Assembly: GCA_023427545.1 (NCBI GenBank)
Contig: JAEZBF010000239.1
Span: 1-32,899, forward strand
From: Pseudomonadota bacterium
GTDB taxonomy: Bacteria; Pseudomonadota; Alphaproteobacteria; Rhizobiales; Devosiaceae
Reading direction: 5' to 3'
Length of the DNA stretch: 32,899 nt
Below, one piece after another: positions 7,167 through 15,285 of the stretch; the stretch's first letter is position 1; every line of letters starts with the position of its first letter. The notes beneath the pieces were generated by a model, which searched no databases, was not told the DNA's origin, and saw only the letters and a list, made by a program, of their open reading frames with translations. The translations under genes were made by a program, and so were the position numbers.

Positions 7167-8081
7167 TTACGCGGCGTCGGTCGGCTTGAGCCGGATTTCG
7201 ACACCCGACTGCGCCTCGAAGAGCCGCATCACCGAACCCATGAAATCTTCGTCGCGATATTTCTGCTCGCTCGTTTCGAGCAGGTCGAGAACCGCTTTGC
7301 CGACCGGCAGGTCGATGCCGAGATCGCGGGCGAGACCCATAGCAAGGCGATGGTCCTTGGCGGCCAACCGCGAGGCAAAGCCCGGCGAATAATCCGCTTT
7401 GAACGCCTTGGATGGCAGCACCATGTTGAGCACCTTGTTGGAGGTACCGGTCTTGTCGGAAAGCGCGATGATCTGCTCGAGCGACACCCCGGACTTGATC
7501 CCGAACGAGGCGCATTCGGCAATGATCGCGACCATGCCCGCCGCAAGGTAGTTGTTGACGAGCTTGATGGTCGTGCCGGCGCCCAAGTCGCCGATGTGCA
7601 TGATCTCGCTCGACATGGCCTCGAGCATCGGGCGCACGTCTTCGAGCGTTGCCTTGTCGCCCCCGACCATGAAGGTCACCGTCCCCTTTTCGGCGTCGGG
7701 CACACCGCGGCCCACCGGGCTGTCGAGCATCCTCACGCCCACCTTGGCGAGTTCGGCTCCGACATGGCGGCTGGTCGTGGGGTCGACCGTGCTGAGGTCG
7801 ACATAGATCAGCCCCTCATGCGCGCCGTCCCTGATCCCGCCCGCTTCGAGTGCAACGCGTCGCACGTCGGGCGCATCCGGCACCATCGTGAAGATGACGT
7901 CGACGTTGCGCGCGAGCTCGGCCGCGCTCGTTGCCGCCTTCGCGCCGCGCGCGACGAAAGCATCGATCGCCGGCTGGGCGACGTCCCACACCGTGAGGTC
8001 GAACCCCTTGCGCAGCAGGTTGCCGGCAAGTCCGCGGCCCATGGCTCCAAGGCCGATGAACCCAATCCGTTTCGCAGCCAC
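7167..8081 (-). CDS. Beta-hydroxyacid dehydrogenase (3-hydroxyisobutyrate dehydrogenase family)
   Basis: An NAD(P)-dependent reductase/dehydrogenase of short beta-hydroxyacids. The N-terminal Rossmann motif is GFIGLGAMG (7-15), the catalytic lysine is Lys173 in GTTIKLVNNY, and the length (304 residues) is normal. At the substrate loop (about 121-125) it reads SPVGR rather than the PVSGG of tartronate-semialdehyde and hydroxyisobutyrate enzymes; PVGR is what I recall for sulfolactaldehyde reductase YihU. The start is GTG with AAGGAG upstream, and that Shine-Dalgarno overlaps the stop of the preceding small gene, so the two are coupled. Possible substrates are tartronate semialdehyde, lactaldehyde-like or sulfolactaldehyde-like compounds. 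Confidence 0.87.
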   Translation of the reverse strand: MAAKRIGFIGLGAMGRGLAGNLLRKGFDLTVWDVAQPAIDAFVARGAKAATSAAELARNVDVIFTMVPDAPDVRRVALEAGGIRDGAHEGLIYVDLSTVDPTTSRHVGAELAKVGVRMLDSPVGRGVPDAEKGTVTFMVGGDKATLEDVRPMLEAMSSEIMHIGDLGAGTTIKLVNNYLAAGMVAIIAECASFGIKSGVSLEQIIALSDKTGTSNKVLNMVLPSKAFKADYSPGFASRLAAKDHRLAMGLARDLGIDLPVGKAVLDLLETSEQKYRDEDFMGSVMRLFEAQSGVEIRLKPTDAA

Positions 8082-8086
8082 TTTGG

Positions 8087-8419
8087 CTACTCCTTGAGAG
8101 AAATGGTAAGCAGCGCCTTGAAGCTCGAGCCCTCGGGCAGGACCGTCATGACGCGGAGGAAAGTGCCGAAGTTGCTGATCCGTGCGCTCGAGACTTCATC
8201 GACGCGCGGCACCGGCATCATGCTGCCCTCGTCGATCCAGCGCATGCCGTCGGGCGAGATCTGCACCCAGGCGCGCGCCTGCTCCGGCGTTCCCTCGGCA
8301 CCAAGCGAGCGCAGGTAGATCACCGCCTCGCTCGCCCAGGCCACGTCGTACGGTTCGCTCGCTGCGACGCCGCTCCAGGTGTCGCCACGCGCGACGACGG
8401 CCGTAATGGACTCACGCAT
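8087..8419 (-). CDS. Small protein of unknown function, copy 1 (partner of the 293-aa unknown)
   Basis: 110 residues with no signal peptide and no membrane segment. It reads as an all-beta domain with alternating hydrophobics. Three blocks are shared with the copy at 17689-18027: AVVARGDTW with EPYDVAW, then VQISPDGMRWIDEG, then a C-terminal segment FGTFLRV...LTISLKE. I do not recognise a named family. The SPDGMRWIDEG block and the length resemble small beta-sandwich (carbohydrate-binding or discoidin-like) modules, which is only an impression. The gene overlaps the end of the upstream unknown gene by 8 bases, so co-translation and a physical or functional partnership are likely. Confidence 0.85.
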   Translation of the reverse strand: MRESITAVVARGDTWSGVAASEPYDVAWASEAVIYLRSLGAEGTPEQARAWVQISPDGMRWIDEGSMMPVPRVDEVSSARISNFGTFLRVMTVLPEGSSFKALLTISLKE

Positions 8420-9290
8420 CTTCCCAGTCTCCCGAAACCAGCACCGAGTCGAGGTAGACGAACGACCGCTTGTTGGTATCGGCCTCCACGGTCCAGCACA
8501 CGTTGAACAAGCAGTTGAGGTTCGGCCACGCTTCCATGTGCATCGGCTCGAGCGTCGAGACGTCGAACTCGCGGTCGTTACACTGCAATGACGTGAAGCT
8601 CATCGAACGCAGGTCGAAGCCCATCTTGAAGTAGTGCCAATTATACTTGGTCGGTACCTCGTTGTAGCAGAGCTGCTGGTTGCCCCACGGGATGTCCTCC
8701 CAGCCGTCGGGGCCGAAGTGGTGGTGCGAGCGGGTCTCTCCCAGCGACTGGTCGCCCCCCACGTCGTGCGCCGTTTCGACCTTGCGCTTGAACTGCCACT
8801 TCTCCTGCCGCTCGCCGTTGAAGGCGTTGAGATAGCGCACGTGCGGCATGATGCGATGATTGTTGTCCTGCAGATCGAGCGCCAGGCCGAACGCCCCCGC
8901 ATCCTTTGCGGACAGCTTCAGGTCCGTCGCTTCCGGCTTCAACGCGAAATAGGTCTCGATCTGGATCGGGCACGCCTTGCGGAACGTGAAGCGCTTGAGC
9001 GCCATGTTCACCGAACGGGCGCGCGGCCGCGAAGCGATCTTGAGGGCATAGGTGCCGTCATGCGCCCCATGGGACCCGGTATCCCAGTGCGTGCCGTTCG
9101 ACAGCATGGGCTGGTTCATGTCCCGAAAGCCGGGCAGCACGTTGTCGAGCGTGTGCTCGTAGTTGCCGACCAACGCCGTGTAGCCGCGGAAGCCCTTCGA
9201 GAACTGGTCGAAGGCGATGATACGGGGCAGGGGGTTGAACTTCGAGAGTTCCGGATCCGTCCAGAACGCTCGATTGGCAGCAGTCGACAC
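8412..9290 (-). CDS. Conserved protein of unknown function, copy 1 (DUF6772-like, predicted beta-jelly-roll)
   Basis: About 292 residues, no signal peptide, hence cytosolic. It is homologous along its whole length to the protein at 16835-17689: FNPLPRIIAFDQF, PMLSNGTHWDTGSHG, GTYALKIASRP, RYLNAFNGE, YNEVPTKYNWHYFKMGFD, LQCND and FVYLDSVLVSGDW all have close counterparts. I recall this family as DUF6772, unverified. The pattern (an early D-F, a HWD-G-HG block, long beta-rich middle, Y-x-D-S near the end) suggests a concanavalin-like jelly roll, as in glycan-acting enzymes. Two GTG codons open the frame (9293, 9290); 9290 has the better distance from AGGAG (6 bases). It is the first gene of the leftward operon, behind a palindromic operator. 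Confidence 0.85.
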   Translation of the reverse strand: MSTAANRAFWTDPELSKFNPLPRIIAFDQFSKGFRGYTALVGNYEHTLDNVLPGFRDMNQPMLSNGTHWDTGSHGAHDGTYALKIASRPRARSVNMALKRFTFRKACPIQIETYFALKPEATDLKLSAKDAGAFGLALDLQDNNHRIMPHVRYLNAFNGERQEKWQFKRKVETAHDVGGDQSLGETRSHHHFGPDGWEDIPWGNQQLCYNEVPTKYNWHYFKMGFDLRSMSFTSLQCNDREFDVSTLEPMHMEAWPNLNCLFNVCWTVEADTNKRSFVYLDSVLVSGDWEDA

Positions 9291-9313
9291 CACGATCTCC
9301 TCATGCTGTAGCG

Positions 9314-9328
9314 TGTAGTTTCACTACA
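9314..9328. promoter_or_regulatory. RpiR/HexR-type operator 1
   Basis: TGTAGTTTCACTACA is a perfect 6-bp inverted repeat with a 3-base centre, like sites I recall for HexR and other sugar-phosphate-sensing RpiR regulators. It overlaps the putative -10 of the leftward operon, between it and the rpiR-type gene. Confidence 0.8.
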
Positions 9329-9348
9329 TCAGTCCCCACCGGAGTCAA
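9321..9348 (-). promoter_or_regulatory. Promoter of the leftward unknown-protein operon
   Basis: On the minus strand TTGACT (9348-9343) and TAGTGA (9326-9321) are 16 bases apart. The -10 lies within the palindromic operator 9314-9328, the arrangement expected for repression. Confidence 0.5.
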
Positions 9349-9459
9349 CCGCCGAAATGAGGCCAATTTGCTCCGCCCACCGTGTGTTGCTGGCCCCACT
9401 CAAACGAAGCGCGCCCGAGGCTCACCGGACCTCGCCAAGGCGACAGATTGCCGGAATCC

Positions 9460-9474
9460 TGTAGTCAAGCTACA
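9460..9474. promoter_or_regulatory. RpiR/HexR-type operator 2
   Basis: TGTAGTCAAGCTACA has the same 15-base length and the same outer half-sites (TGTAG/CTACA) as operator 1. It ends 8 bases before the ATG of the regulator gene, implying autoregulation. Confidence 0.8.
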
Positions 9475-9482
9475 CCGCGAGC

Positions 9483-10349
9483 ATGAGTACACGGGTTCAG
9501 GCCGCGCTGACTGCTGCCGCCGCCGCAATGCGTCCCTCCGAGCGGAAGGTGGCGGCGTTCGTTGCGAACGACCCGCAGGCGGCACTGCGCATGAGCATCT
9601 CGGCGCTCGCCGATGCGGCCGGCGTCAGCGAACCGACCGTCCTGCGGTTCTGCCGCGCCCTTGGCTACAAGGGCTTCATGGATTTCAAGATCAGCGTGGC
9701 GGGCGAACTGGGCGGCGGCACCCCGTTCGTTGACCACGATGTGGCGCCCGGCGATGACGGCAGGGCCGTGGTGGCCAAGCTCTTCGGCTCCTCGGTGCGT
9801 CAGATGACGCGCCTCATCGACACCCTCGACCACGAAGCGCTCGAGCGTGCCGTGGAGGTCATCACCAGCGCGAGCCGCATCGATGTCTGCGGCATCGCAC
9901 AGTCCAACTTCGTTGCGGCCGATCTCCAGCATCGCCTCGCCCGCATGGGGTACCCGGCGATCGCCATGCCGGACGTACACATGCAGTTGCAGGCGGCCGC
10001 CTCCCTCGGGCCGGGCGCCGTTGCGATCGTCATGTCCTTCGCCGGTCAGATCCGCGAAACCCTCGATGTCGCGAGGCAGGCGAGGAGCGTCGGCGCGACC
10101 GTGATCGCCATCACCCGCGGCCGTTCGGCGCTGGCGCGGGAAGCCGACATCGTCATCAATGTCGACAGCGACGAGGCGACGTTCCTCTATGGCTCCTCGG
10201 CAACCCGTTTCGCCCATCTGCTTGCCGTCGACCTGCTCGCCACCCTGATCGCGCTGCGTGGCGGCAAGCCGACTCTCGAGCGGCTCCGGCGCTCCCGACT
10301 CGCCACGCAGGATCGCTGGCTGCCTCAGTCGGACGACACCGGCACCTGA
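9483..10349 (+). CDS. RpiR-family transcriptional regulator (HexR-like)
   Basis: The N-terminal HTH_6 domain (about 1-77) contains LRMSISALADAAGVSEPTVL and RFCRALGYKGFMDFK, the RpiR signature. A SIS domain (about 110-250) contains SRIDVCGIAQSN and VAIVMSFAGQIRETLDVARQA, the fold that binds phosphosugars. The length (288 residues) is typical. It diverges from the unknown-protein/dehydrogenase operon and has a near-identical palindrome beside each gene, so it probably represses that operon and itself until a phosphorylated sugar or sugar-acid intermediate accumulates. That the ligand is a sugar phosphate is family knowledge; which one is unknown. Confidence 0.92.
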   Translation: MSTRVQAALTAAAAAMRPSERKVAAFVANDPQAALRMSISALADAAGVSEPTVLRFCRALGYKGFMDFKISVAGELGGGTPFVDHDVAPGDDGRAVVAKLFGSSVRQMTRLIDTLDHEALERAVEVITSASRIDVCGIAQSNFVAADLQHRLARMGYPAIAMPDVHMQLQAAASLGPGAVAIVMSFAGQIRETLDVARQARSVGATVIAITRGRSALAREADIVINVDSDEATFLYGSSATRFAHLLAVDLLATLIALRGGKPTLERLRRSRLATQDRWLPQSDDTGT

Positions 10350-10378
10350 TCGCGTGCGGACGCAGATGAAAGTACGTT

Positions 10379-11434
10379 TCAGGATTGCAGCTTTCGTCCA
10401 ATCCGCTCCAGCTCCTGGTCGAGAAGTGCCACCACGTCGTCGGACAGGTGCAACCCCTGACTTGCTGCCGCTGCCCGCCGTGCGTGAGCCCCCGGTCCGG
10501 GTAACCGCACAGGCGGCCCGCCGGCGGCCGGCCGCGACGCGCGCACCATCTCGCCGAGCTGCCGCGTGCGCGCCTCGTACTGCTCCAGCCCCATGAATGC
10601 CTTGGGATCGATGACCACGAACACGTGCCCGGCATCGGTGGGCTCCGGGCTCTTGTCGTTCGGGTTCCCCACCATGCGCCCTATGGCTGCGCCCGACAGC
10701 ACGCCGGCCAGCATCTCGACCATCAGCGCCAGGGCCGAGCCCTTGGCTCCGGCCATCGGCAGCAGCGCGCCCTTCATGCCCGCGGCCGGATCGGTAGTGG
10801 CGCTGCCGTCTGGCGCCACGGCCCAGTCCCCCGGGATTGACCGTCCCTCGCGCTGCGCCTGCCGCATCTTGCCGAACGCCGCAACGCTCGTTGCGATGTC
10901 AAACGCCACGGCATTCTCGGGCTCTTTCGCCGGAAAAGCCGCCGCGATCGGATTGGTGCCGAGGATCGGATCTGCACCGCCATGCACGGCCATCGCCGGC
11001 GAGCCGTTGGACGCGGTGAATGCGATGTACCCCGCGTCGGTCGCCCGCTGCAGCAGGTAGCCCGCCGCACCATAGTGGTTGCTGCGCCGCACTGCGGCGA
11101 TGGCGATCCCGGCCTCTGCCGCAGTCGCCATGGCGCGGTCGATCGCCACCGCACCCGCCACGACGCCCATGGCGTTGCCGCCATCGACCAGCAGCACGCC
11201 CGGCCGGGTCTGCTCCACCGCGATCTCCGGCCGCGCCGCGATCTTTCCCCGGCGCAGTGCATCGAGGTACATCGGCGCTCGCGAGACGCCGTGCGACGTT
11301 ACCCCCGACGCCTCTGCATCGGTCAGCCAGTCCGCGCAGAGCTCCGCATCCTCTCGCGGCAATCCCGCATCAACGAACAGCGCCACCAGGGCCTCGGCGA
11401 CAGCTGCAACGGGAAAACTGGCCATGTCTCGCAT
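10379..11434 (-). CDS. Ldh2-family NAD(P)-dependent 2-hydroxyacid dehydrogenase
   Basis: Member of the malate/L-lactate/ureidoglycolate/sulfolactate dehydrogenase family, which oxidises a 2-hydroxyacid (or reduces a 2-oxoacid) and is structurally unrelated to classical LDH. Visible motifs are the catalytic histidine in ASGVTSHGVSR, the NHYGAAGYL block, LGTNPIAAAFPA, and MVEMLAGVLSGA in the C-terminal half. The length of 351 residues is usual. ATG at 11434 or 11425 are both possible and neither has a clear Shine-Dalgarno. It diverges from the IclR regulator over 109 bases, a common regulator/target arrangement. Members act on malate, lactate, sulfolactate, 2,3-diketogulonate or ureidoglycolate; here a sugar-acid or (sulfo)lactate substrate fits the surroundings best. 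Confidence 0.88.
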   Translation of the reverse strand: MRDMASFPVAAVAEALVALFVDAGLPREDAELCADWLTDAEASGVTSHGVSRAPMYLDALRRGKIAARPEIAVEQTRPGVLLVDGGNAMGVVAGAVAIDRAMATAAEAGIAIAAVRRSNHYGAAGYLLQRATDAGYIAFTASNGSPAMAVHGGADPILGTNPIAAAFPAKEPENAVAFDIATSVAAFGKMRQAQREGRSIPGDWAVAPDGSATTDPAAGMKGALLPMAGAKGSALALMVEMLAGVLSGAAIGRMVGNPNDKSPEPTDAGHVFVVIDPKAFMGLEQYEARTRQLGEMVRASRPAAGGPPVRLPGPGAHARRAAAASQGLHLSDDVVALLDQELERIGRKLQS

Positions 11435-11543
11435 TCAACCATAGAATCCATAGGTACAAGCGACTTTCCTATAAGCAACGGATGGATGATAGTAGCTCCA
11501 CGCTTCACGAAGCTGCTAAATCCGCTCGTCACTGGAGAGCCAC

Positions 11544-12362
11544 ATGGCCCGCGCCTCCGATCTGGAACTGCCGGAGACCGCTGATCAGAGCGACAGGCAG
11601 ACGCGCTACCGCGTCCCCGCCGTCGACAAGGCTCTGGACATCCTCGAGCTGCTCTCGACCGAGGCCACCGGCCTGCCAATGGCGACCCTGGCGGAGCGGC
11701 TGGGGCGCACCATCAGCGAAATCTACCGCACCGTTCAGCTGCTCGAAGCCCGCGGCTACCTCGAGCGTCACAACGACGGCGACCGCTATGCCGTGACCAT
11801 GAAGCTCTTCCGGCTGGCCCACGCCATGCCGCGCGTTCATTCGCTGACCTCGCATGCCATTCCCATCATGGAGGAGCTCGCCAATCAGATAGAGCAGTCC
11901 TGCCATCTCGCCGTGCTCGACGGCCAGGACATCCTCATCATCGCTCAGGTCGATTCCCCGCTGCCGCGCCAGTACTCCGTGGCCCTCGGCGCCCGCCTGC
12001 CGGTGTGGGAGGCGAGCTCGGCAAACCTGCTGCTCGCCTATCAGCCCGAAGCCAAGCGCGAGGCGCTGTTCCGCTCGCTTGCGCGCACCGTCACCCCCGA
12101 TGCGCTGCAGCAGCTGCGCCAGCGCGTCGCCGAGGTCGTCAGCACCGGCCGCGAGGACCGTGAGAGCTACGTTGTCAGCGGCCTGCTGACCTTCAGCCGC
12201 CCGATCTTCAACCACTTCGGCACCGTCGTCGCTGCCCTGACGGTTCCGTTCCTCCACCACAAGCGCCTCGCCGTCCCGCCGGAGGAGGCGAGCGCACGCC
12301 TCGACGCCGCGGCGCTGCACCTTTCCCGCGAGCTCGGCTACCGCGAGCCGAACGGCGGCTGA
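11544..12362 (+). CDS. IclR-family transcriptional regulator
   Basis: Winged helix-turn-helix at about 22-85 (VPAVDKALDILELLS, LPMATLAERLGRTISEIYRTVQLLEARGYLE), followed by the IclR effector domain (HLAVLDGQDILIIAQVDS, SSANLLLAY, RESYVVSGLLTFSRPIF). The length of 272 residues is normal. IclR proteins bind small organic acids or sugar acids and repress or activate neighbouring catabolic operons. GGAGAG precedes the ATG. Its position between the Ldh2 gene (divergent) and the ABC transporter operon (convergent, 2 bases apart) suggests it controls one or both. Confidence 0.92.
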   Translation: MARASDLELPETADQSDRQTRYRVPAVDKALDILELLSTEATGLPMATLAERLGRTISEIYRTVQLLEARGYLERHNDGDRYAVTMKLFRLAHAMPRVHSLTSHAIPIMEELANQIEQSCHLAVLDGQDILIIAQVDSPLPRQYSVALGARLPVWEASSANLLLAYQPEAKREALFRSLARTVTPDALQQLRQRVAEVVSTGREDRESYVVSGLLTFSRPIFNHFGTVVAALTVPFLHHKRLAVPPEEASARLDAAALHLSRELGYREPNGG

Positions 12363-12370
12363 GCTCAGCC
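12357..12370. terminator. Palindrome across two convergent stop codons
   Basis: GGCTGAGCTCAGCC is a perfect 14-base palindrome. It holds the stop of the IclR gene (TGA, 12360-12362) and that of the ATPase gene (12365-12367 on the other strand). With no loop bases of its own it is a weak terminator at best. Confidence 0.35.
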
Positions 12371-13456
12371 CAGCCGGTTCTGCGTCTTGCTGTCGAAGAG
12401 ATGCAGCCGCGCCGCTTCGAAGTTCAGCGTCAGCGGCTGCCCGGCCTGGAACTGCCCCTTGTCCGTGCAGCGCGCGGTGACGATCGCCTCGCCCGCCTTG
12501 ACGGTCACGAGGATGTCGCTGCCGAGCGGCTCGAGCATGTCGATGACGCCGTCGATGTGACCCGCTGCGCCCGGCACCGGCACGTCGCTCAGGTGCTCGG
12601 GGCGTAGCCCCGCGAGCACATCGCCGCCGGCGGGAACCTGGGGCAGGGGCGTCCCTGCCGGCAGCACGATCCGCCCACCGCCGGCGAGCGAGAGGATGGG
12701 CCGGTCGCCGTCCATTCCTCGCGTCGCCGGCAGGATGTTCATCGTCGGCGAACCGATGAACTCCGCCACGAAGACATTGGCCGGCCGGTCGAACAGGTCG
12801 TGCGGCGTGCCCACCTGCGCGATGTGCCCGTCCAGCAGGCAGATGATCCGGTCCGCCAGCGTCATCGCCTCGAGTTGGTCGTGCGTTACGTACATGCTCG
12901 TTGTCTTGAGCGACTGGTGCAGCCGCTTGATCTGCCCGCGCATCTCAGCGCGCAGCTTGGCATCGAGGTTCGAGAGCGGTTCGTCGAAGAGGAAGAGCCG
13001 CGGCTTGCGGACCATGGCGCGGCCGATCGCGACGCGCTGGCGCTGGCCGCCCGAAAGCTCCCGCGGCCGCCGATGGAGAAGATGGCCGATCTGCAGGATG
13101 TCCGCGACCCGCTTGACCTGCGCCGCCCGCTCCTCCTTGGGCACCTTGGCGAGCTCGAGCGAGAAGCCGATGTTCTGCTCCACGCTCATGTGCGGATAGA
13201 GCGCGTAGTCCTGGAACACCATCGCGACCTGCCGCTCCTTGGGCGACAGTTCGTTGACGCGAACGGTCCCCATGCGCAGCTCGCCGCCCGAGATCTCCTC
13301 GAGGCCAGCGACCATGCGCAGGATCGTGCTCTTGCCGCAGCCCGACGGGCCGACGAGCACGAGGAACTCTCCCTCCTCGATGTCGAAGCTGATGTCGTGC
13401 ACGACCTCGAGATTGCCGTACCGCTTGACGAAGCGATCAACACTGATGGCGGCCAC
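12365..13456 (-). CDS. Carbohydrate ABC transporter ATPase (MalK/UgpC type)
   Basis: Cytoplasmic ATPase of a CUT1 sugar importer. It shows Walker A GPSGCGKST (36-44), Q-loop FQDYALYP, signature LSGGQRQR (134-141), Walker B RLFLFDEP (153-160) and switch His192 (VTHDQ). A C-terminal regulatory TOBE/OB region follows (GLRPEHLSDV, LNFEAARLHLFD). Length 363 is usual. The start is GTG with AGGA seven bases upstream. It is the last gene of the leftward operon, 17 bases after a permease. It is the only CUT1-type ATPase in the window, while two sets of permeases and binding proteins are present, so it probably powers both; one MalK-type ATPase serving several importers (MsmK, MsmX) is established elsewhere. 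Confidence 0.95.
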   Translation of the reverse strand: MAAISVDRFVKRYGNLEVVHDISFDIEEGEFLVLVGPSGCGKSTILRMVAGLEEISGGELRMGTVRVNELSPKERQVAMVFQDYALYPHMSVEQNIGFSLELAKVPKEERAAQVKRVADILQIGHLLHRRPRELSGGQRQRVAIGRAMVRKPRLFLFDEPLSNLDAKLRAEMRGQIKRLHQSLKTTSMYVTHDQLEAMTLADRIICLLDGHIAQVGTPHDLFDRPANVFVAEFIGSPTMNILPATRGMDGDRPILSLAGGGRIVLPAGTPLPQVPAGGDVLAGLRPEHLSDVPVPGAAGHIDGVIDMLEPLGSDILVTVKAGEAIVTARCTDKGQFQAGQPLTLNFEAARLHLFDSKTQNRLG

Positions 13457-13473
13457 GGGGATTTCCTTTCAAC

Positions 13474-14349
13474 TCAGCCCTTCACCGAACCGGCGGTGAG
13501 GCCGGCGATGAGGAATCTCTGGGCGAACATCACCAGCAGGGTGACGGGCAGGAGCTGCACCGTCACGCCGGCAAAGAGCACGCCGAAGTTGGTGCCGCTC
13601 ACCGAGTCCATCACTTCCGAAATGATGAGCGGTGCGGTCTTGGCATGCTGCGTCGTGAAGATCAGCGCGAACAGGTACTCGTTCCACGAGAAGATGAAGA
13701 CGAAGATGGCGCAGGCAGCGACGCCCTGCAGCGCCAGCGGAAAGATCACCCGGACCAGCGACTGCAGCGAGGTCGCGCCGTCGACGATCGCCGCTTCATC
13801 CAGCGTGCGGGGGATCTTGTCGATGAACGTCTTCATGATCATCGTGCACATCGAGACCCAGAAGGCGGCGTAGAGCACGATGAGCACGATGTGGGTGTCG
13901 CTGAGCTTGAGCGCATCGACGAGCGGAAACAGCGGCAGCGTCACCACGATGGGTGGCAGCAGTCGGATGGCGATCAGGTAGATCACCGATCCGGCTAGGA
14001 ACCGGCTGCTGTAGCGCGAATAGACGAACCCCGCGAGGATTGCCGCAATGCAGGCGAGCCCTGTCGCACCCGCGGCGATGATCAGGCTGTTGAGCAGCGT
14101 CGGGAAAAATCCGTCCCACTTGGTGACGAGCGCAACGTAGTGCTCCAGCGTCGGCGTGAAGATCACGCTGGGCGGGAACCGGAAGATTTCCTTCTGCGGC
14201 TTGAACGACGACACCACGATGTAAAGGATCGGGAACGCCGACCATACGATCAGCAGCGCGAACAGCGCCGTGCGAATGACGGCGCGGACCGCGCCGGCAG
14301 CGCGCCGCGCCGCCATGTTCGGAAGCTCGATGGGCGCAAGGTCAGTCAT
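13474..14349 (-). CDS. Carbohydrate ABC transporter permease (MalG type)
   Basis: Inner-membrane permease of 291 residues. After a cytoplasmic N-terminus it has about six hydrophobic helices, beginning with VIRTALFALLIVWSAFPILY. The EAA loop that docks the ATPase reads DEAAIVDGATSLQSLVRVIFPLA (about 200-222). The C-terminus SVKG is typical of MalG-like subunits. Its start overlaps the stop of the MalF-type permease by 8 bases. It is paralogous to the permease at 21455-22282: both share IRLLPP-VVT-PLFP, FSWNEYL and a C-terminal FL-AGLTAG--KG. Confidence 0.93.
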   Translation of the reverse strand: MTDLAPIELPNMAARRAAGAVRAVIRTALFALLIVWSAFPILYIVVSSFKPQKEIFRFPPSVIFTPTLEHYVALVTKWDGFFPTLLNSLIIAAGATGLACIAAILAGFVYSRYSSRFLAGSVIYLIAIRLLPPIVVTLPLFPLVDALKLSDTHIVLIVLYAAFWVSMCTMIMKTFIDKIPRTLDEAAIVDGATSLQSLVRVIFPLALQGVAACAIFVFIFSWNEYLFALIFTTQHAKTAPLIISEVMDSVSGTNFGVLFAGVTVQLLPVTLLVMFAQRFLIAGLTAGSVKG

Positions 14350-15214
14350 TTCCCTTGAGCATCCTTCTGTGCATTGCCCAGAGGTAGACCGATGCGATCA
14401 GCAGCGAGCCGATGACCATCAGCCAGCCGGTCGCCGAGGCGGCGCCGAAATCCCCGCTGCGGAATGCGCTCTGGTAGAGGAACAGCGCCAGCACTTCCGT
14501 CAGCCGCGCCGGACCGCCGCCCGTCAGCAGGTAGACCTCCGAAAACAGGCGGAAGGCGAACACGAAGCGGAAGATCAGCGAGATCAGGATCGCCGGGATC
14601 GTGAGCGGCAGCGTGATGCGCCAGAATTCCTGCCAGCGCGTCGAGCCATCGATGCGCGCCGCTTCATACAGCGACTTCGGCACGGCCAGCATCCCTGCGT
14701 AGATGAGCAGGAAGGTGAACGGCAGGTGGTGCCAGATCGAGATCAGTGTTGTGATCCCCAGCGCCAGCGGCGGCGAGATCGTCCAGTTGATCATCCCCAG
14801 GCCCATGCTCTCGAAGGTGCGCGAAAGGACGCCGCTTCCTGGGGTGAGCATGATCTTCCAGATCAGCACGCCCACCACTTCTGAGATCGCGTAGGGCATC
14901 AGGATGATCGCGAACATCAGCTTGGGATAGCGAACGCCGCCCAGGAACAGGACGGCCATGCCGATCGCGATGAAGAGCTCGATGTAGACGATGGCGTTGA
15001 CCACGATGACCGTGTTGAGCGCCGCCCGCCAGAAATAGGGGCTGCTCAGGACGTCGGCATAGTTCTGCAAGCCGACGAAAGTCAGGTGCGAGCCGTAGGT
15101 GGACTCGTTGAGGCTGAGCCAGAACACATAGAGCGACGGCAGGGCGATCGCCGACAGCAGCAGGAAATGGGTCGGCACCAGCATGAGCAGGGCCGCCGGA
15201 TTGAGACGCCGCAT
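14342..15214 (-). CDS. Carbohydrate ABC transporter permease (MalF type)
   Basis: Inner-membrane permease of 290 residues with about six helices. Helix 1 is near residues 8-30 (ALLMLVPTHFLLLSAIALPS), followed by SLYVFWLSLNEST, the family hallmark after TM1. The EAA loop reads YEAARIDGSTRWQEFWRITLPLT. It forms the heterodimeric channel with the downstream MalG-type subunit. A 71-base gap, holding a strong hairpin, separates it from the binding-protein gene. Paralogous to 22275-23141. Confidence 0.93.
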   Translation of the reverse strand: MRRLNPAALLMLVPTHFLLLSAIALPSLYVFWLSLNESTYGSHLTFVGLQNYADVLSSPYFWRAALNTVIVVNAIVYIELFIAIGMAVLFLGGVRYPKLMFAIILMPYAISEVVGVLIWKIMLTPGSGVLSRTFESMGLGMINWTISPPLALGITTLISIWHHLPFTFLLIYAGMLAVPKSLYEAARIDGSTRWQEFWRITLPLTIPAILISLIFRFVFAFRLFSEVYLLTGGGPARLTEVLALFLYQSAFRSGDFGAASATGWLMVIGSLLIASVYLWAMHRRMLKGND

Positions 15215-15240
15215 GTCAGTCTATCCCGCTGCACGAAAAG

Positions 15241-15270
15241 GGTCTGCCGCACCCGAGGGCGCGGCAGACC
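15241..15270 (-). other. 10-bp hairpin between binding-protein and permease genes
   Basis: GGTCTGCCGC and GCGGCAGACC pair perfectly around a 10-base loop, 15 bases after the binding-protein stop on the minus strand; CTTTT follows. Its place suggests an mRNA 3' stabiliser or partial terminator that keeps binding protein in excess of permease, as described for the REP between malE and malF. Confidence 0.75.
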
Positions 15271-15285
15271 GGTTCAATACGATGG

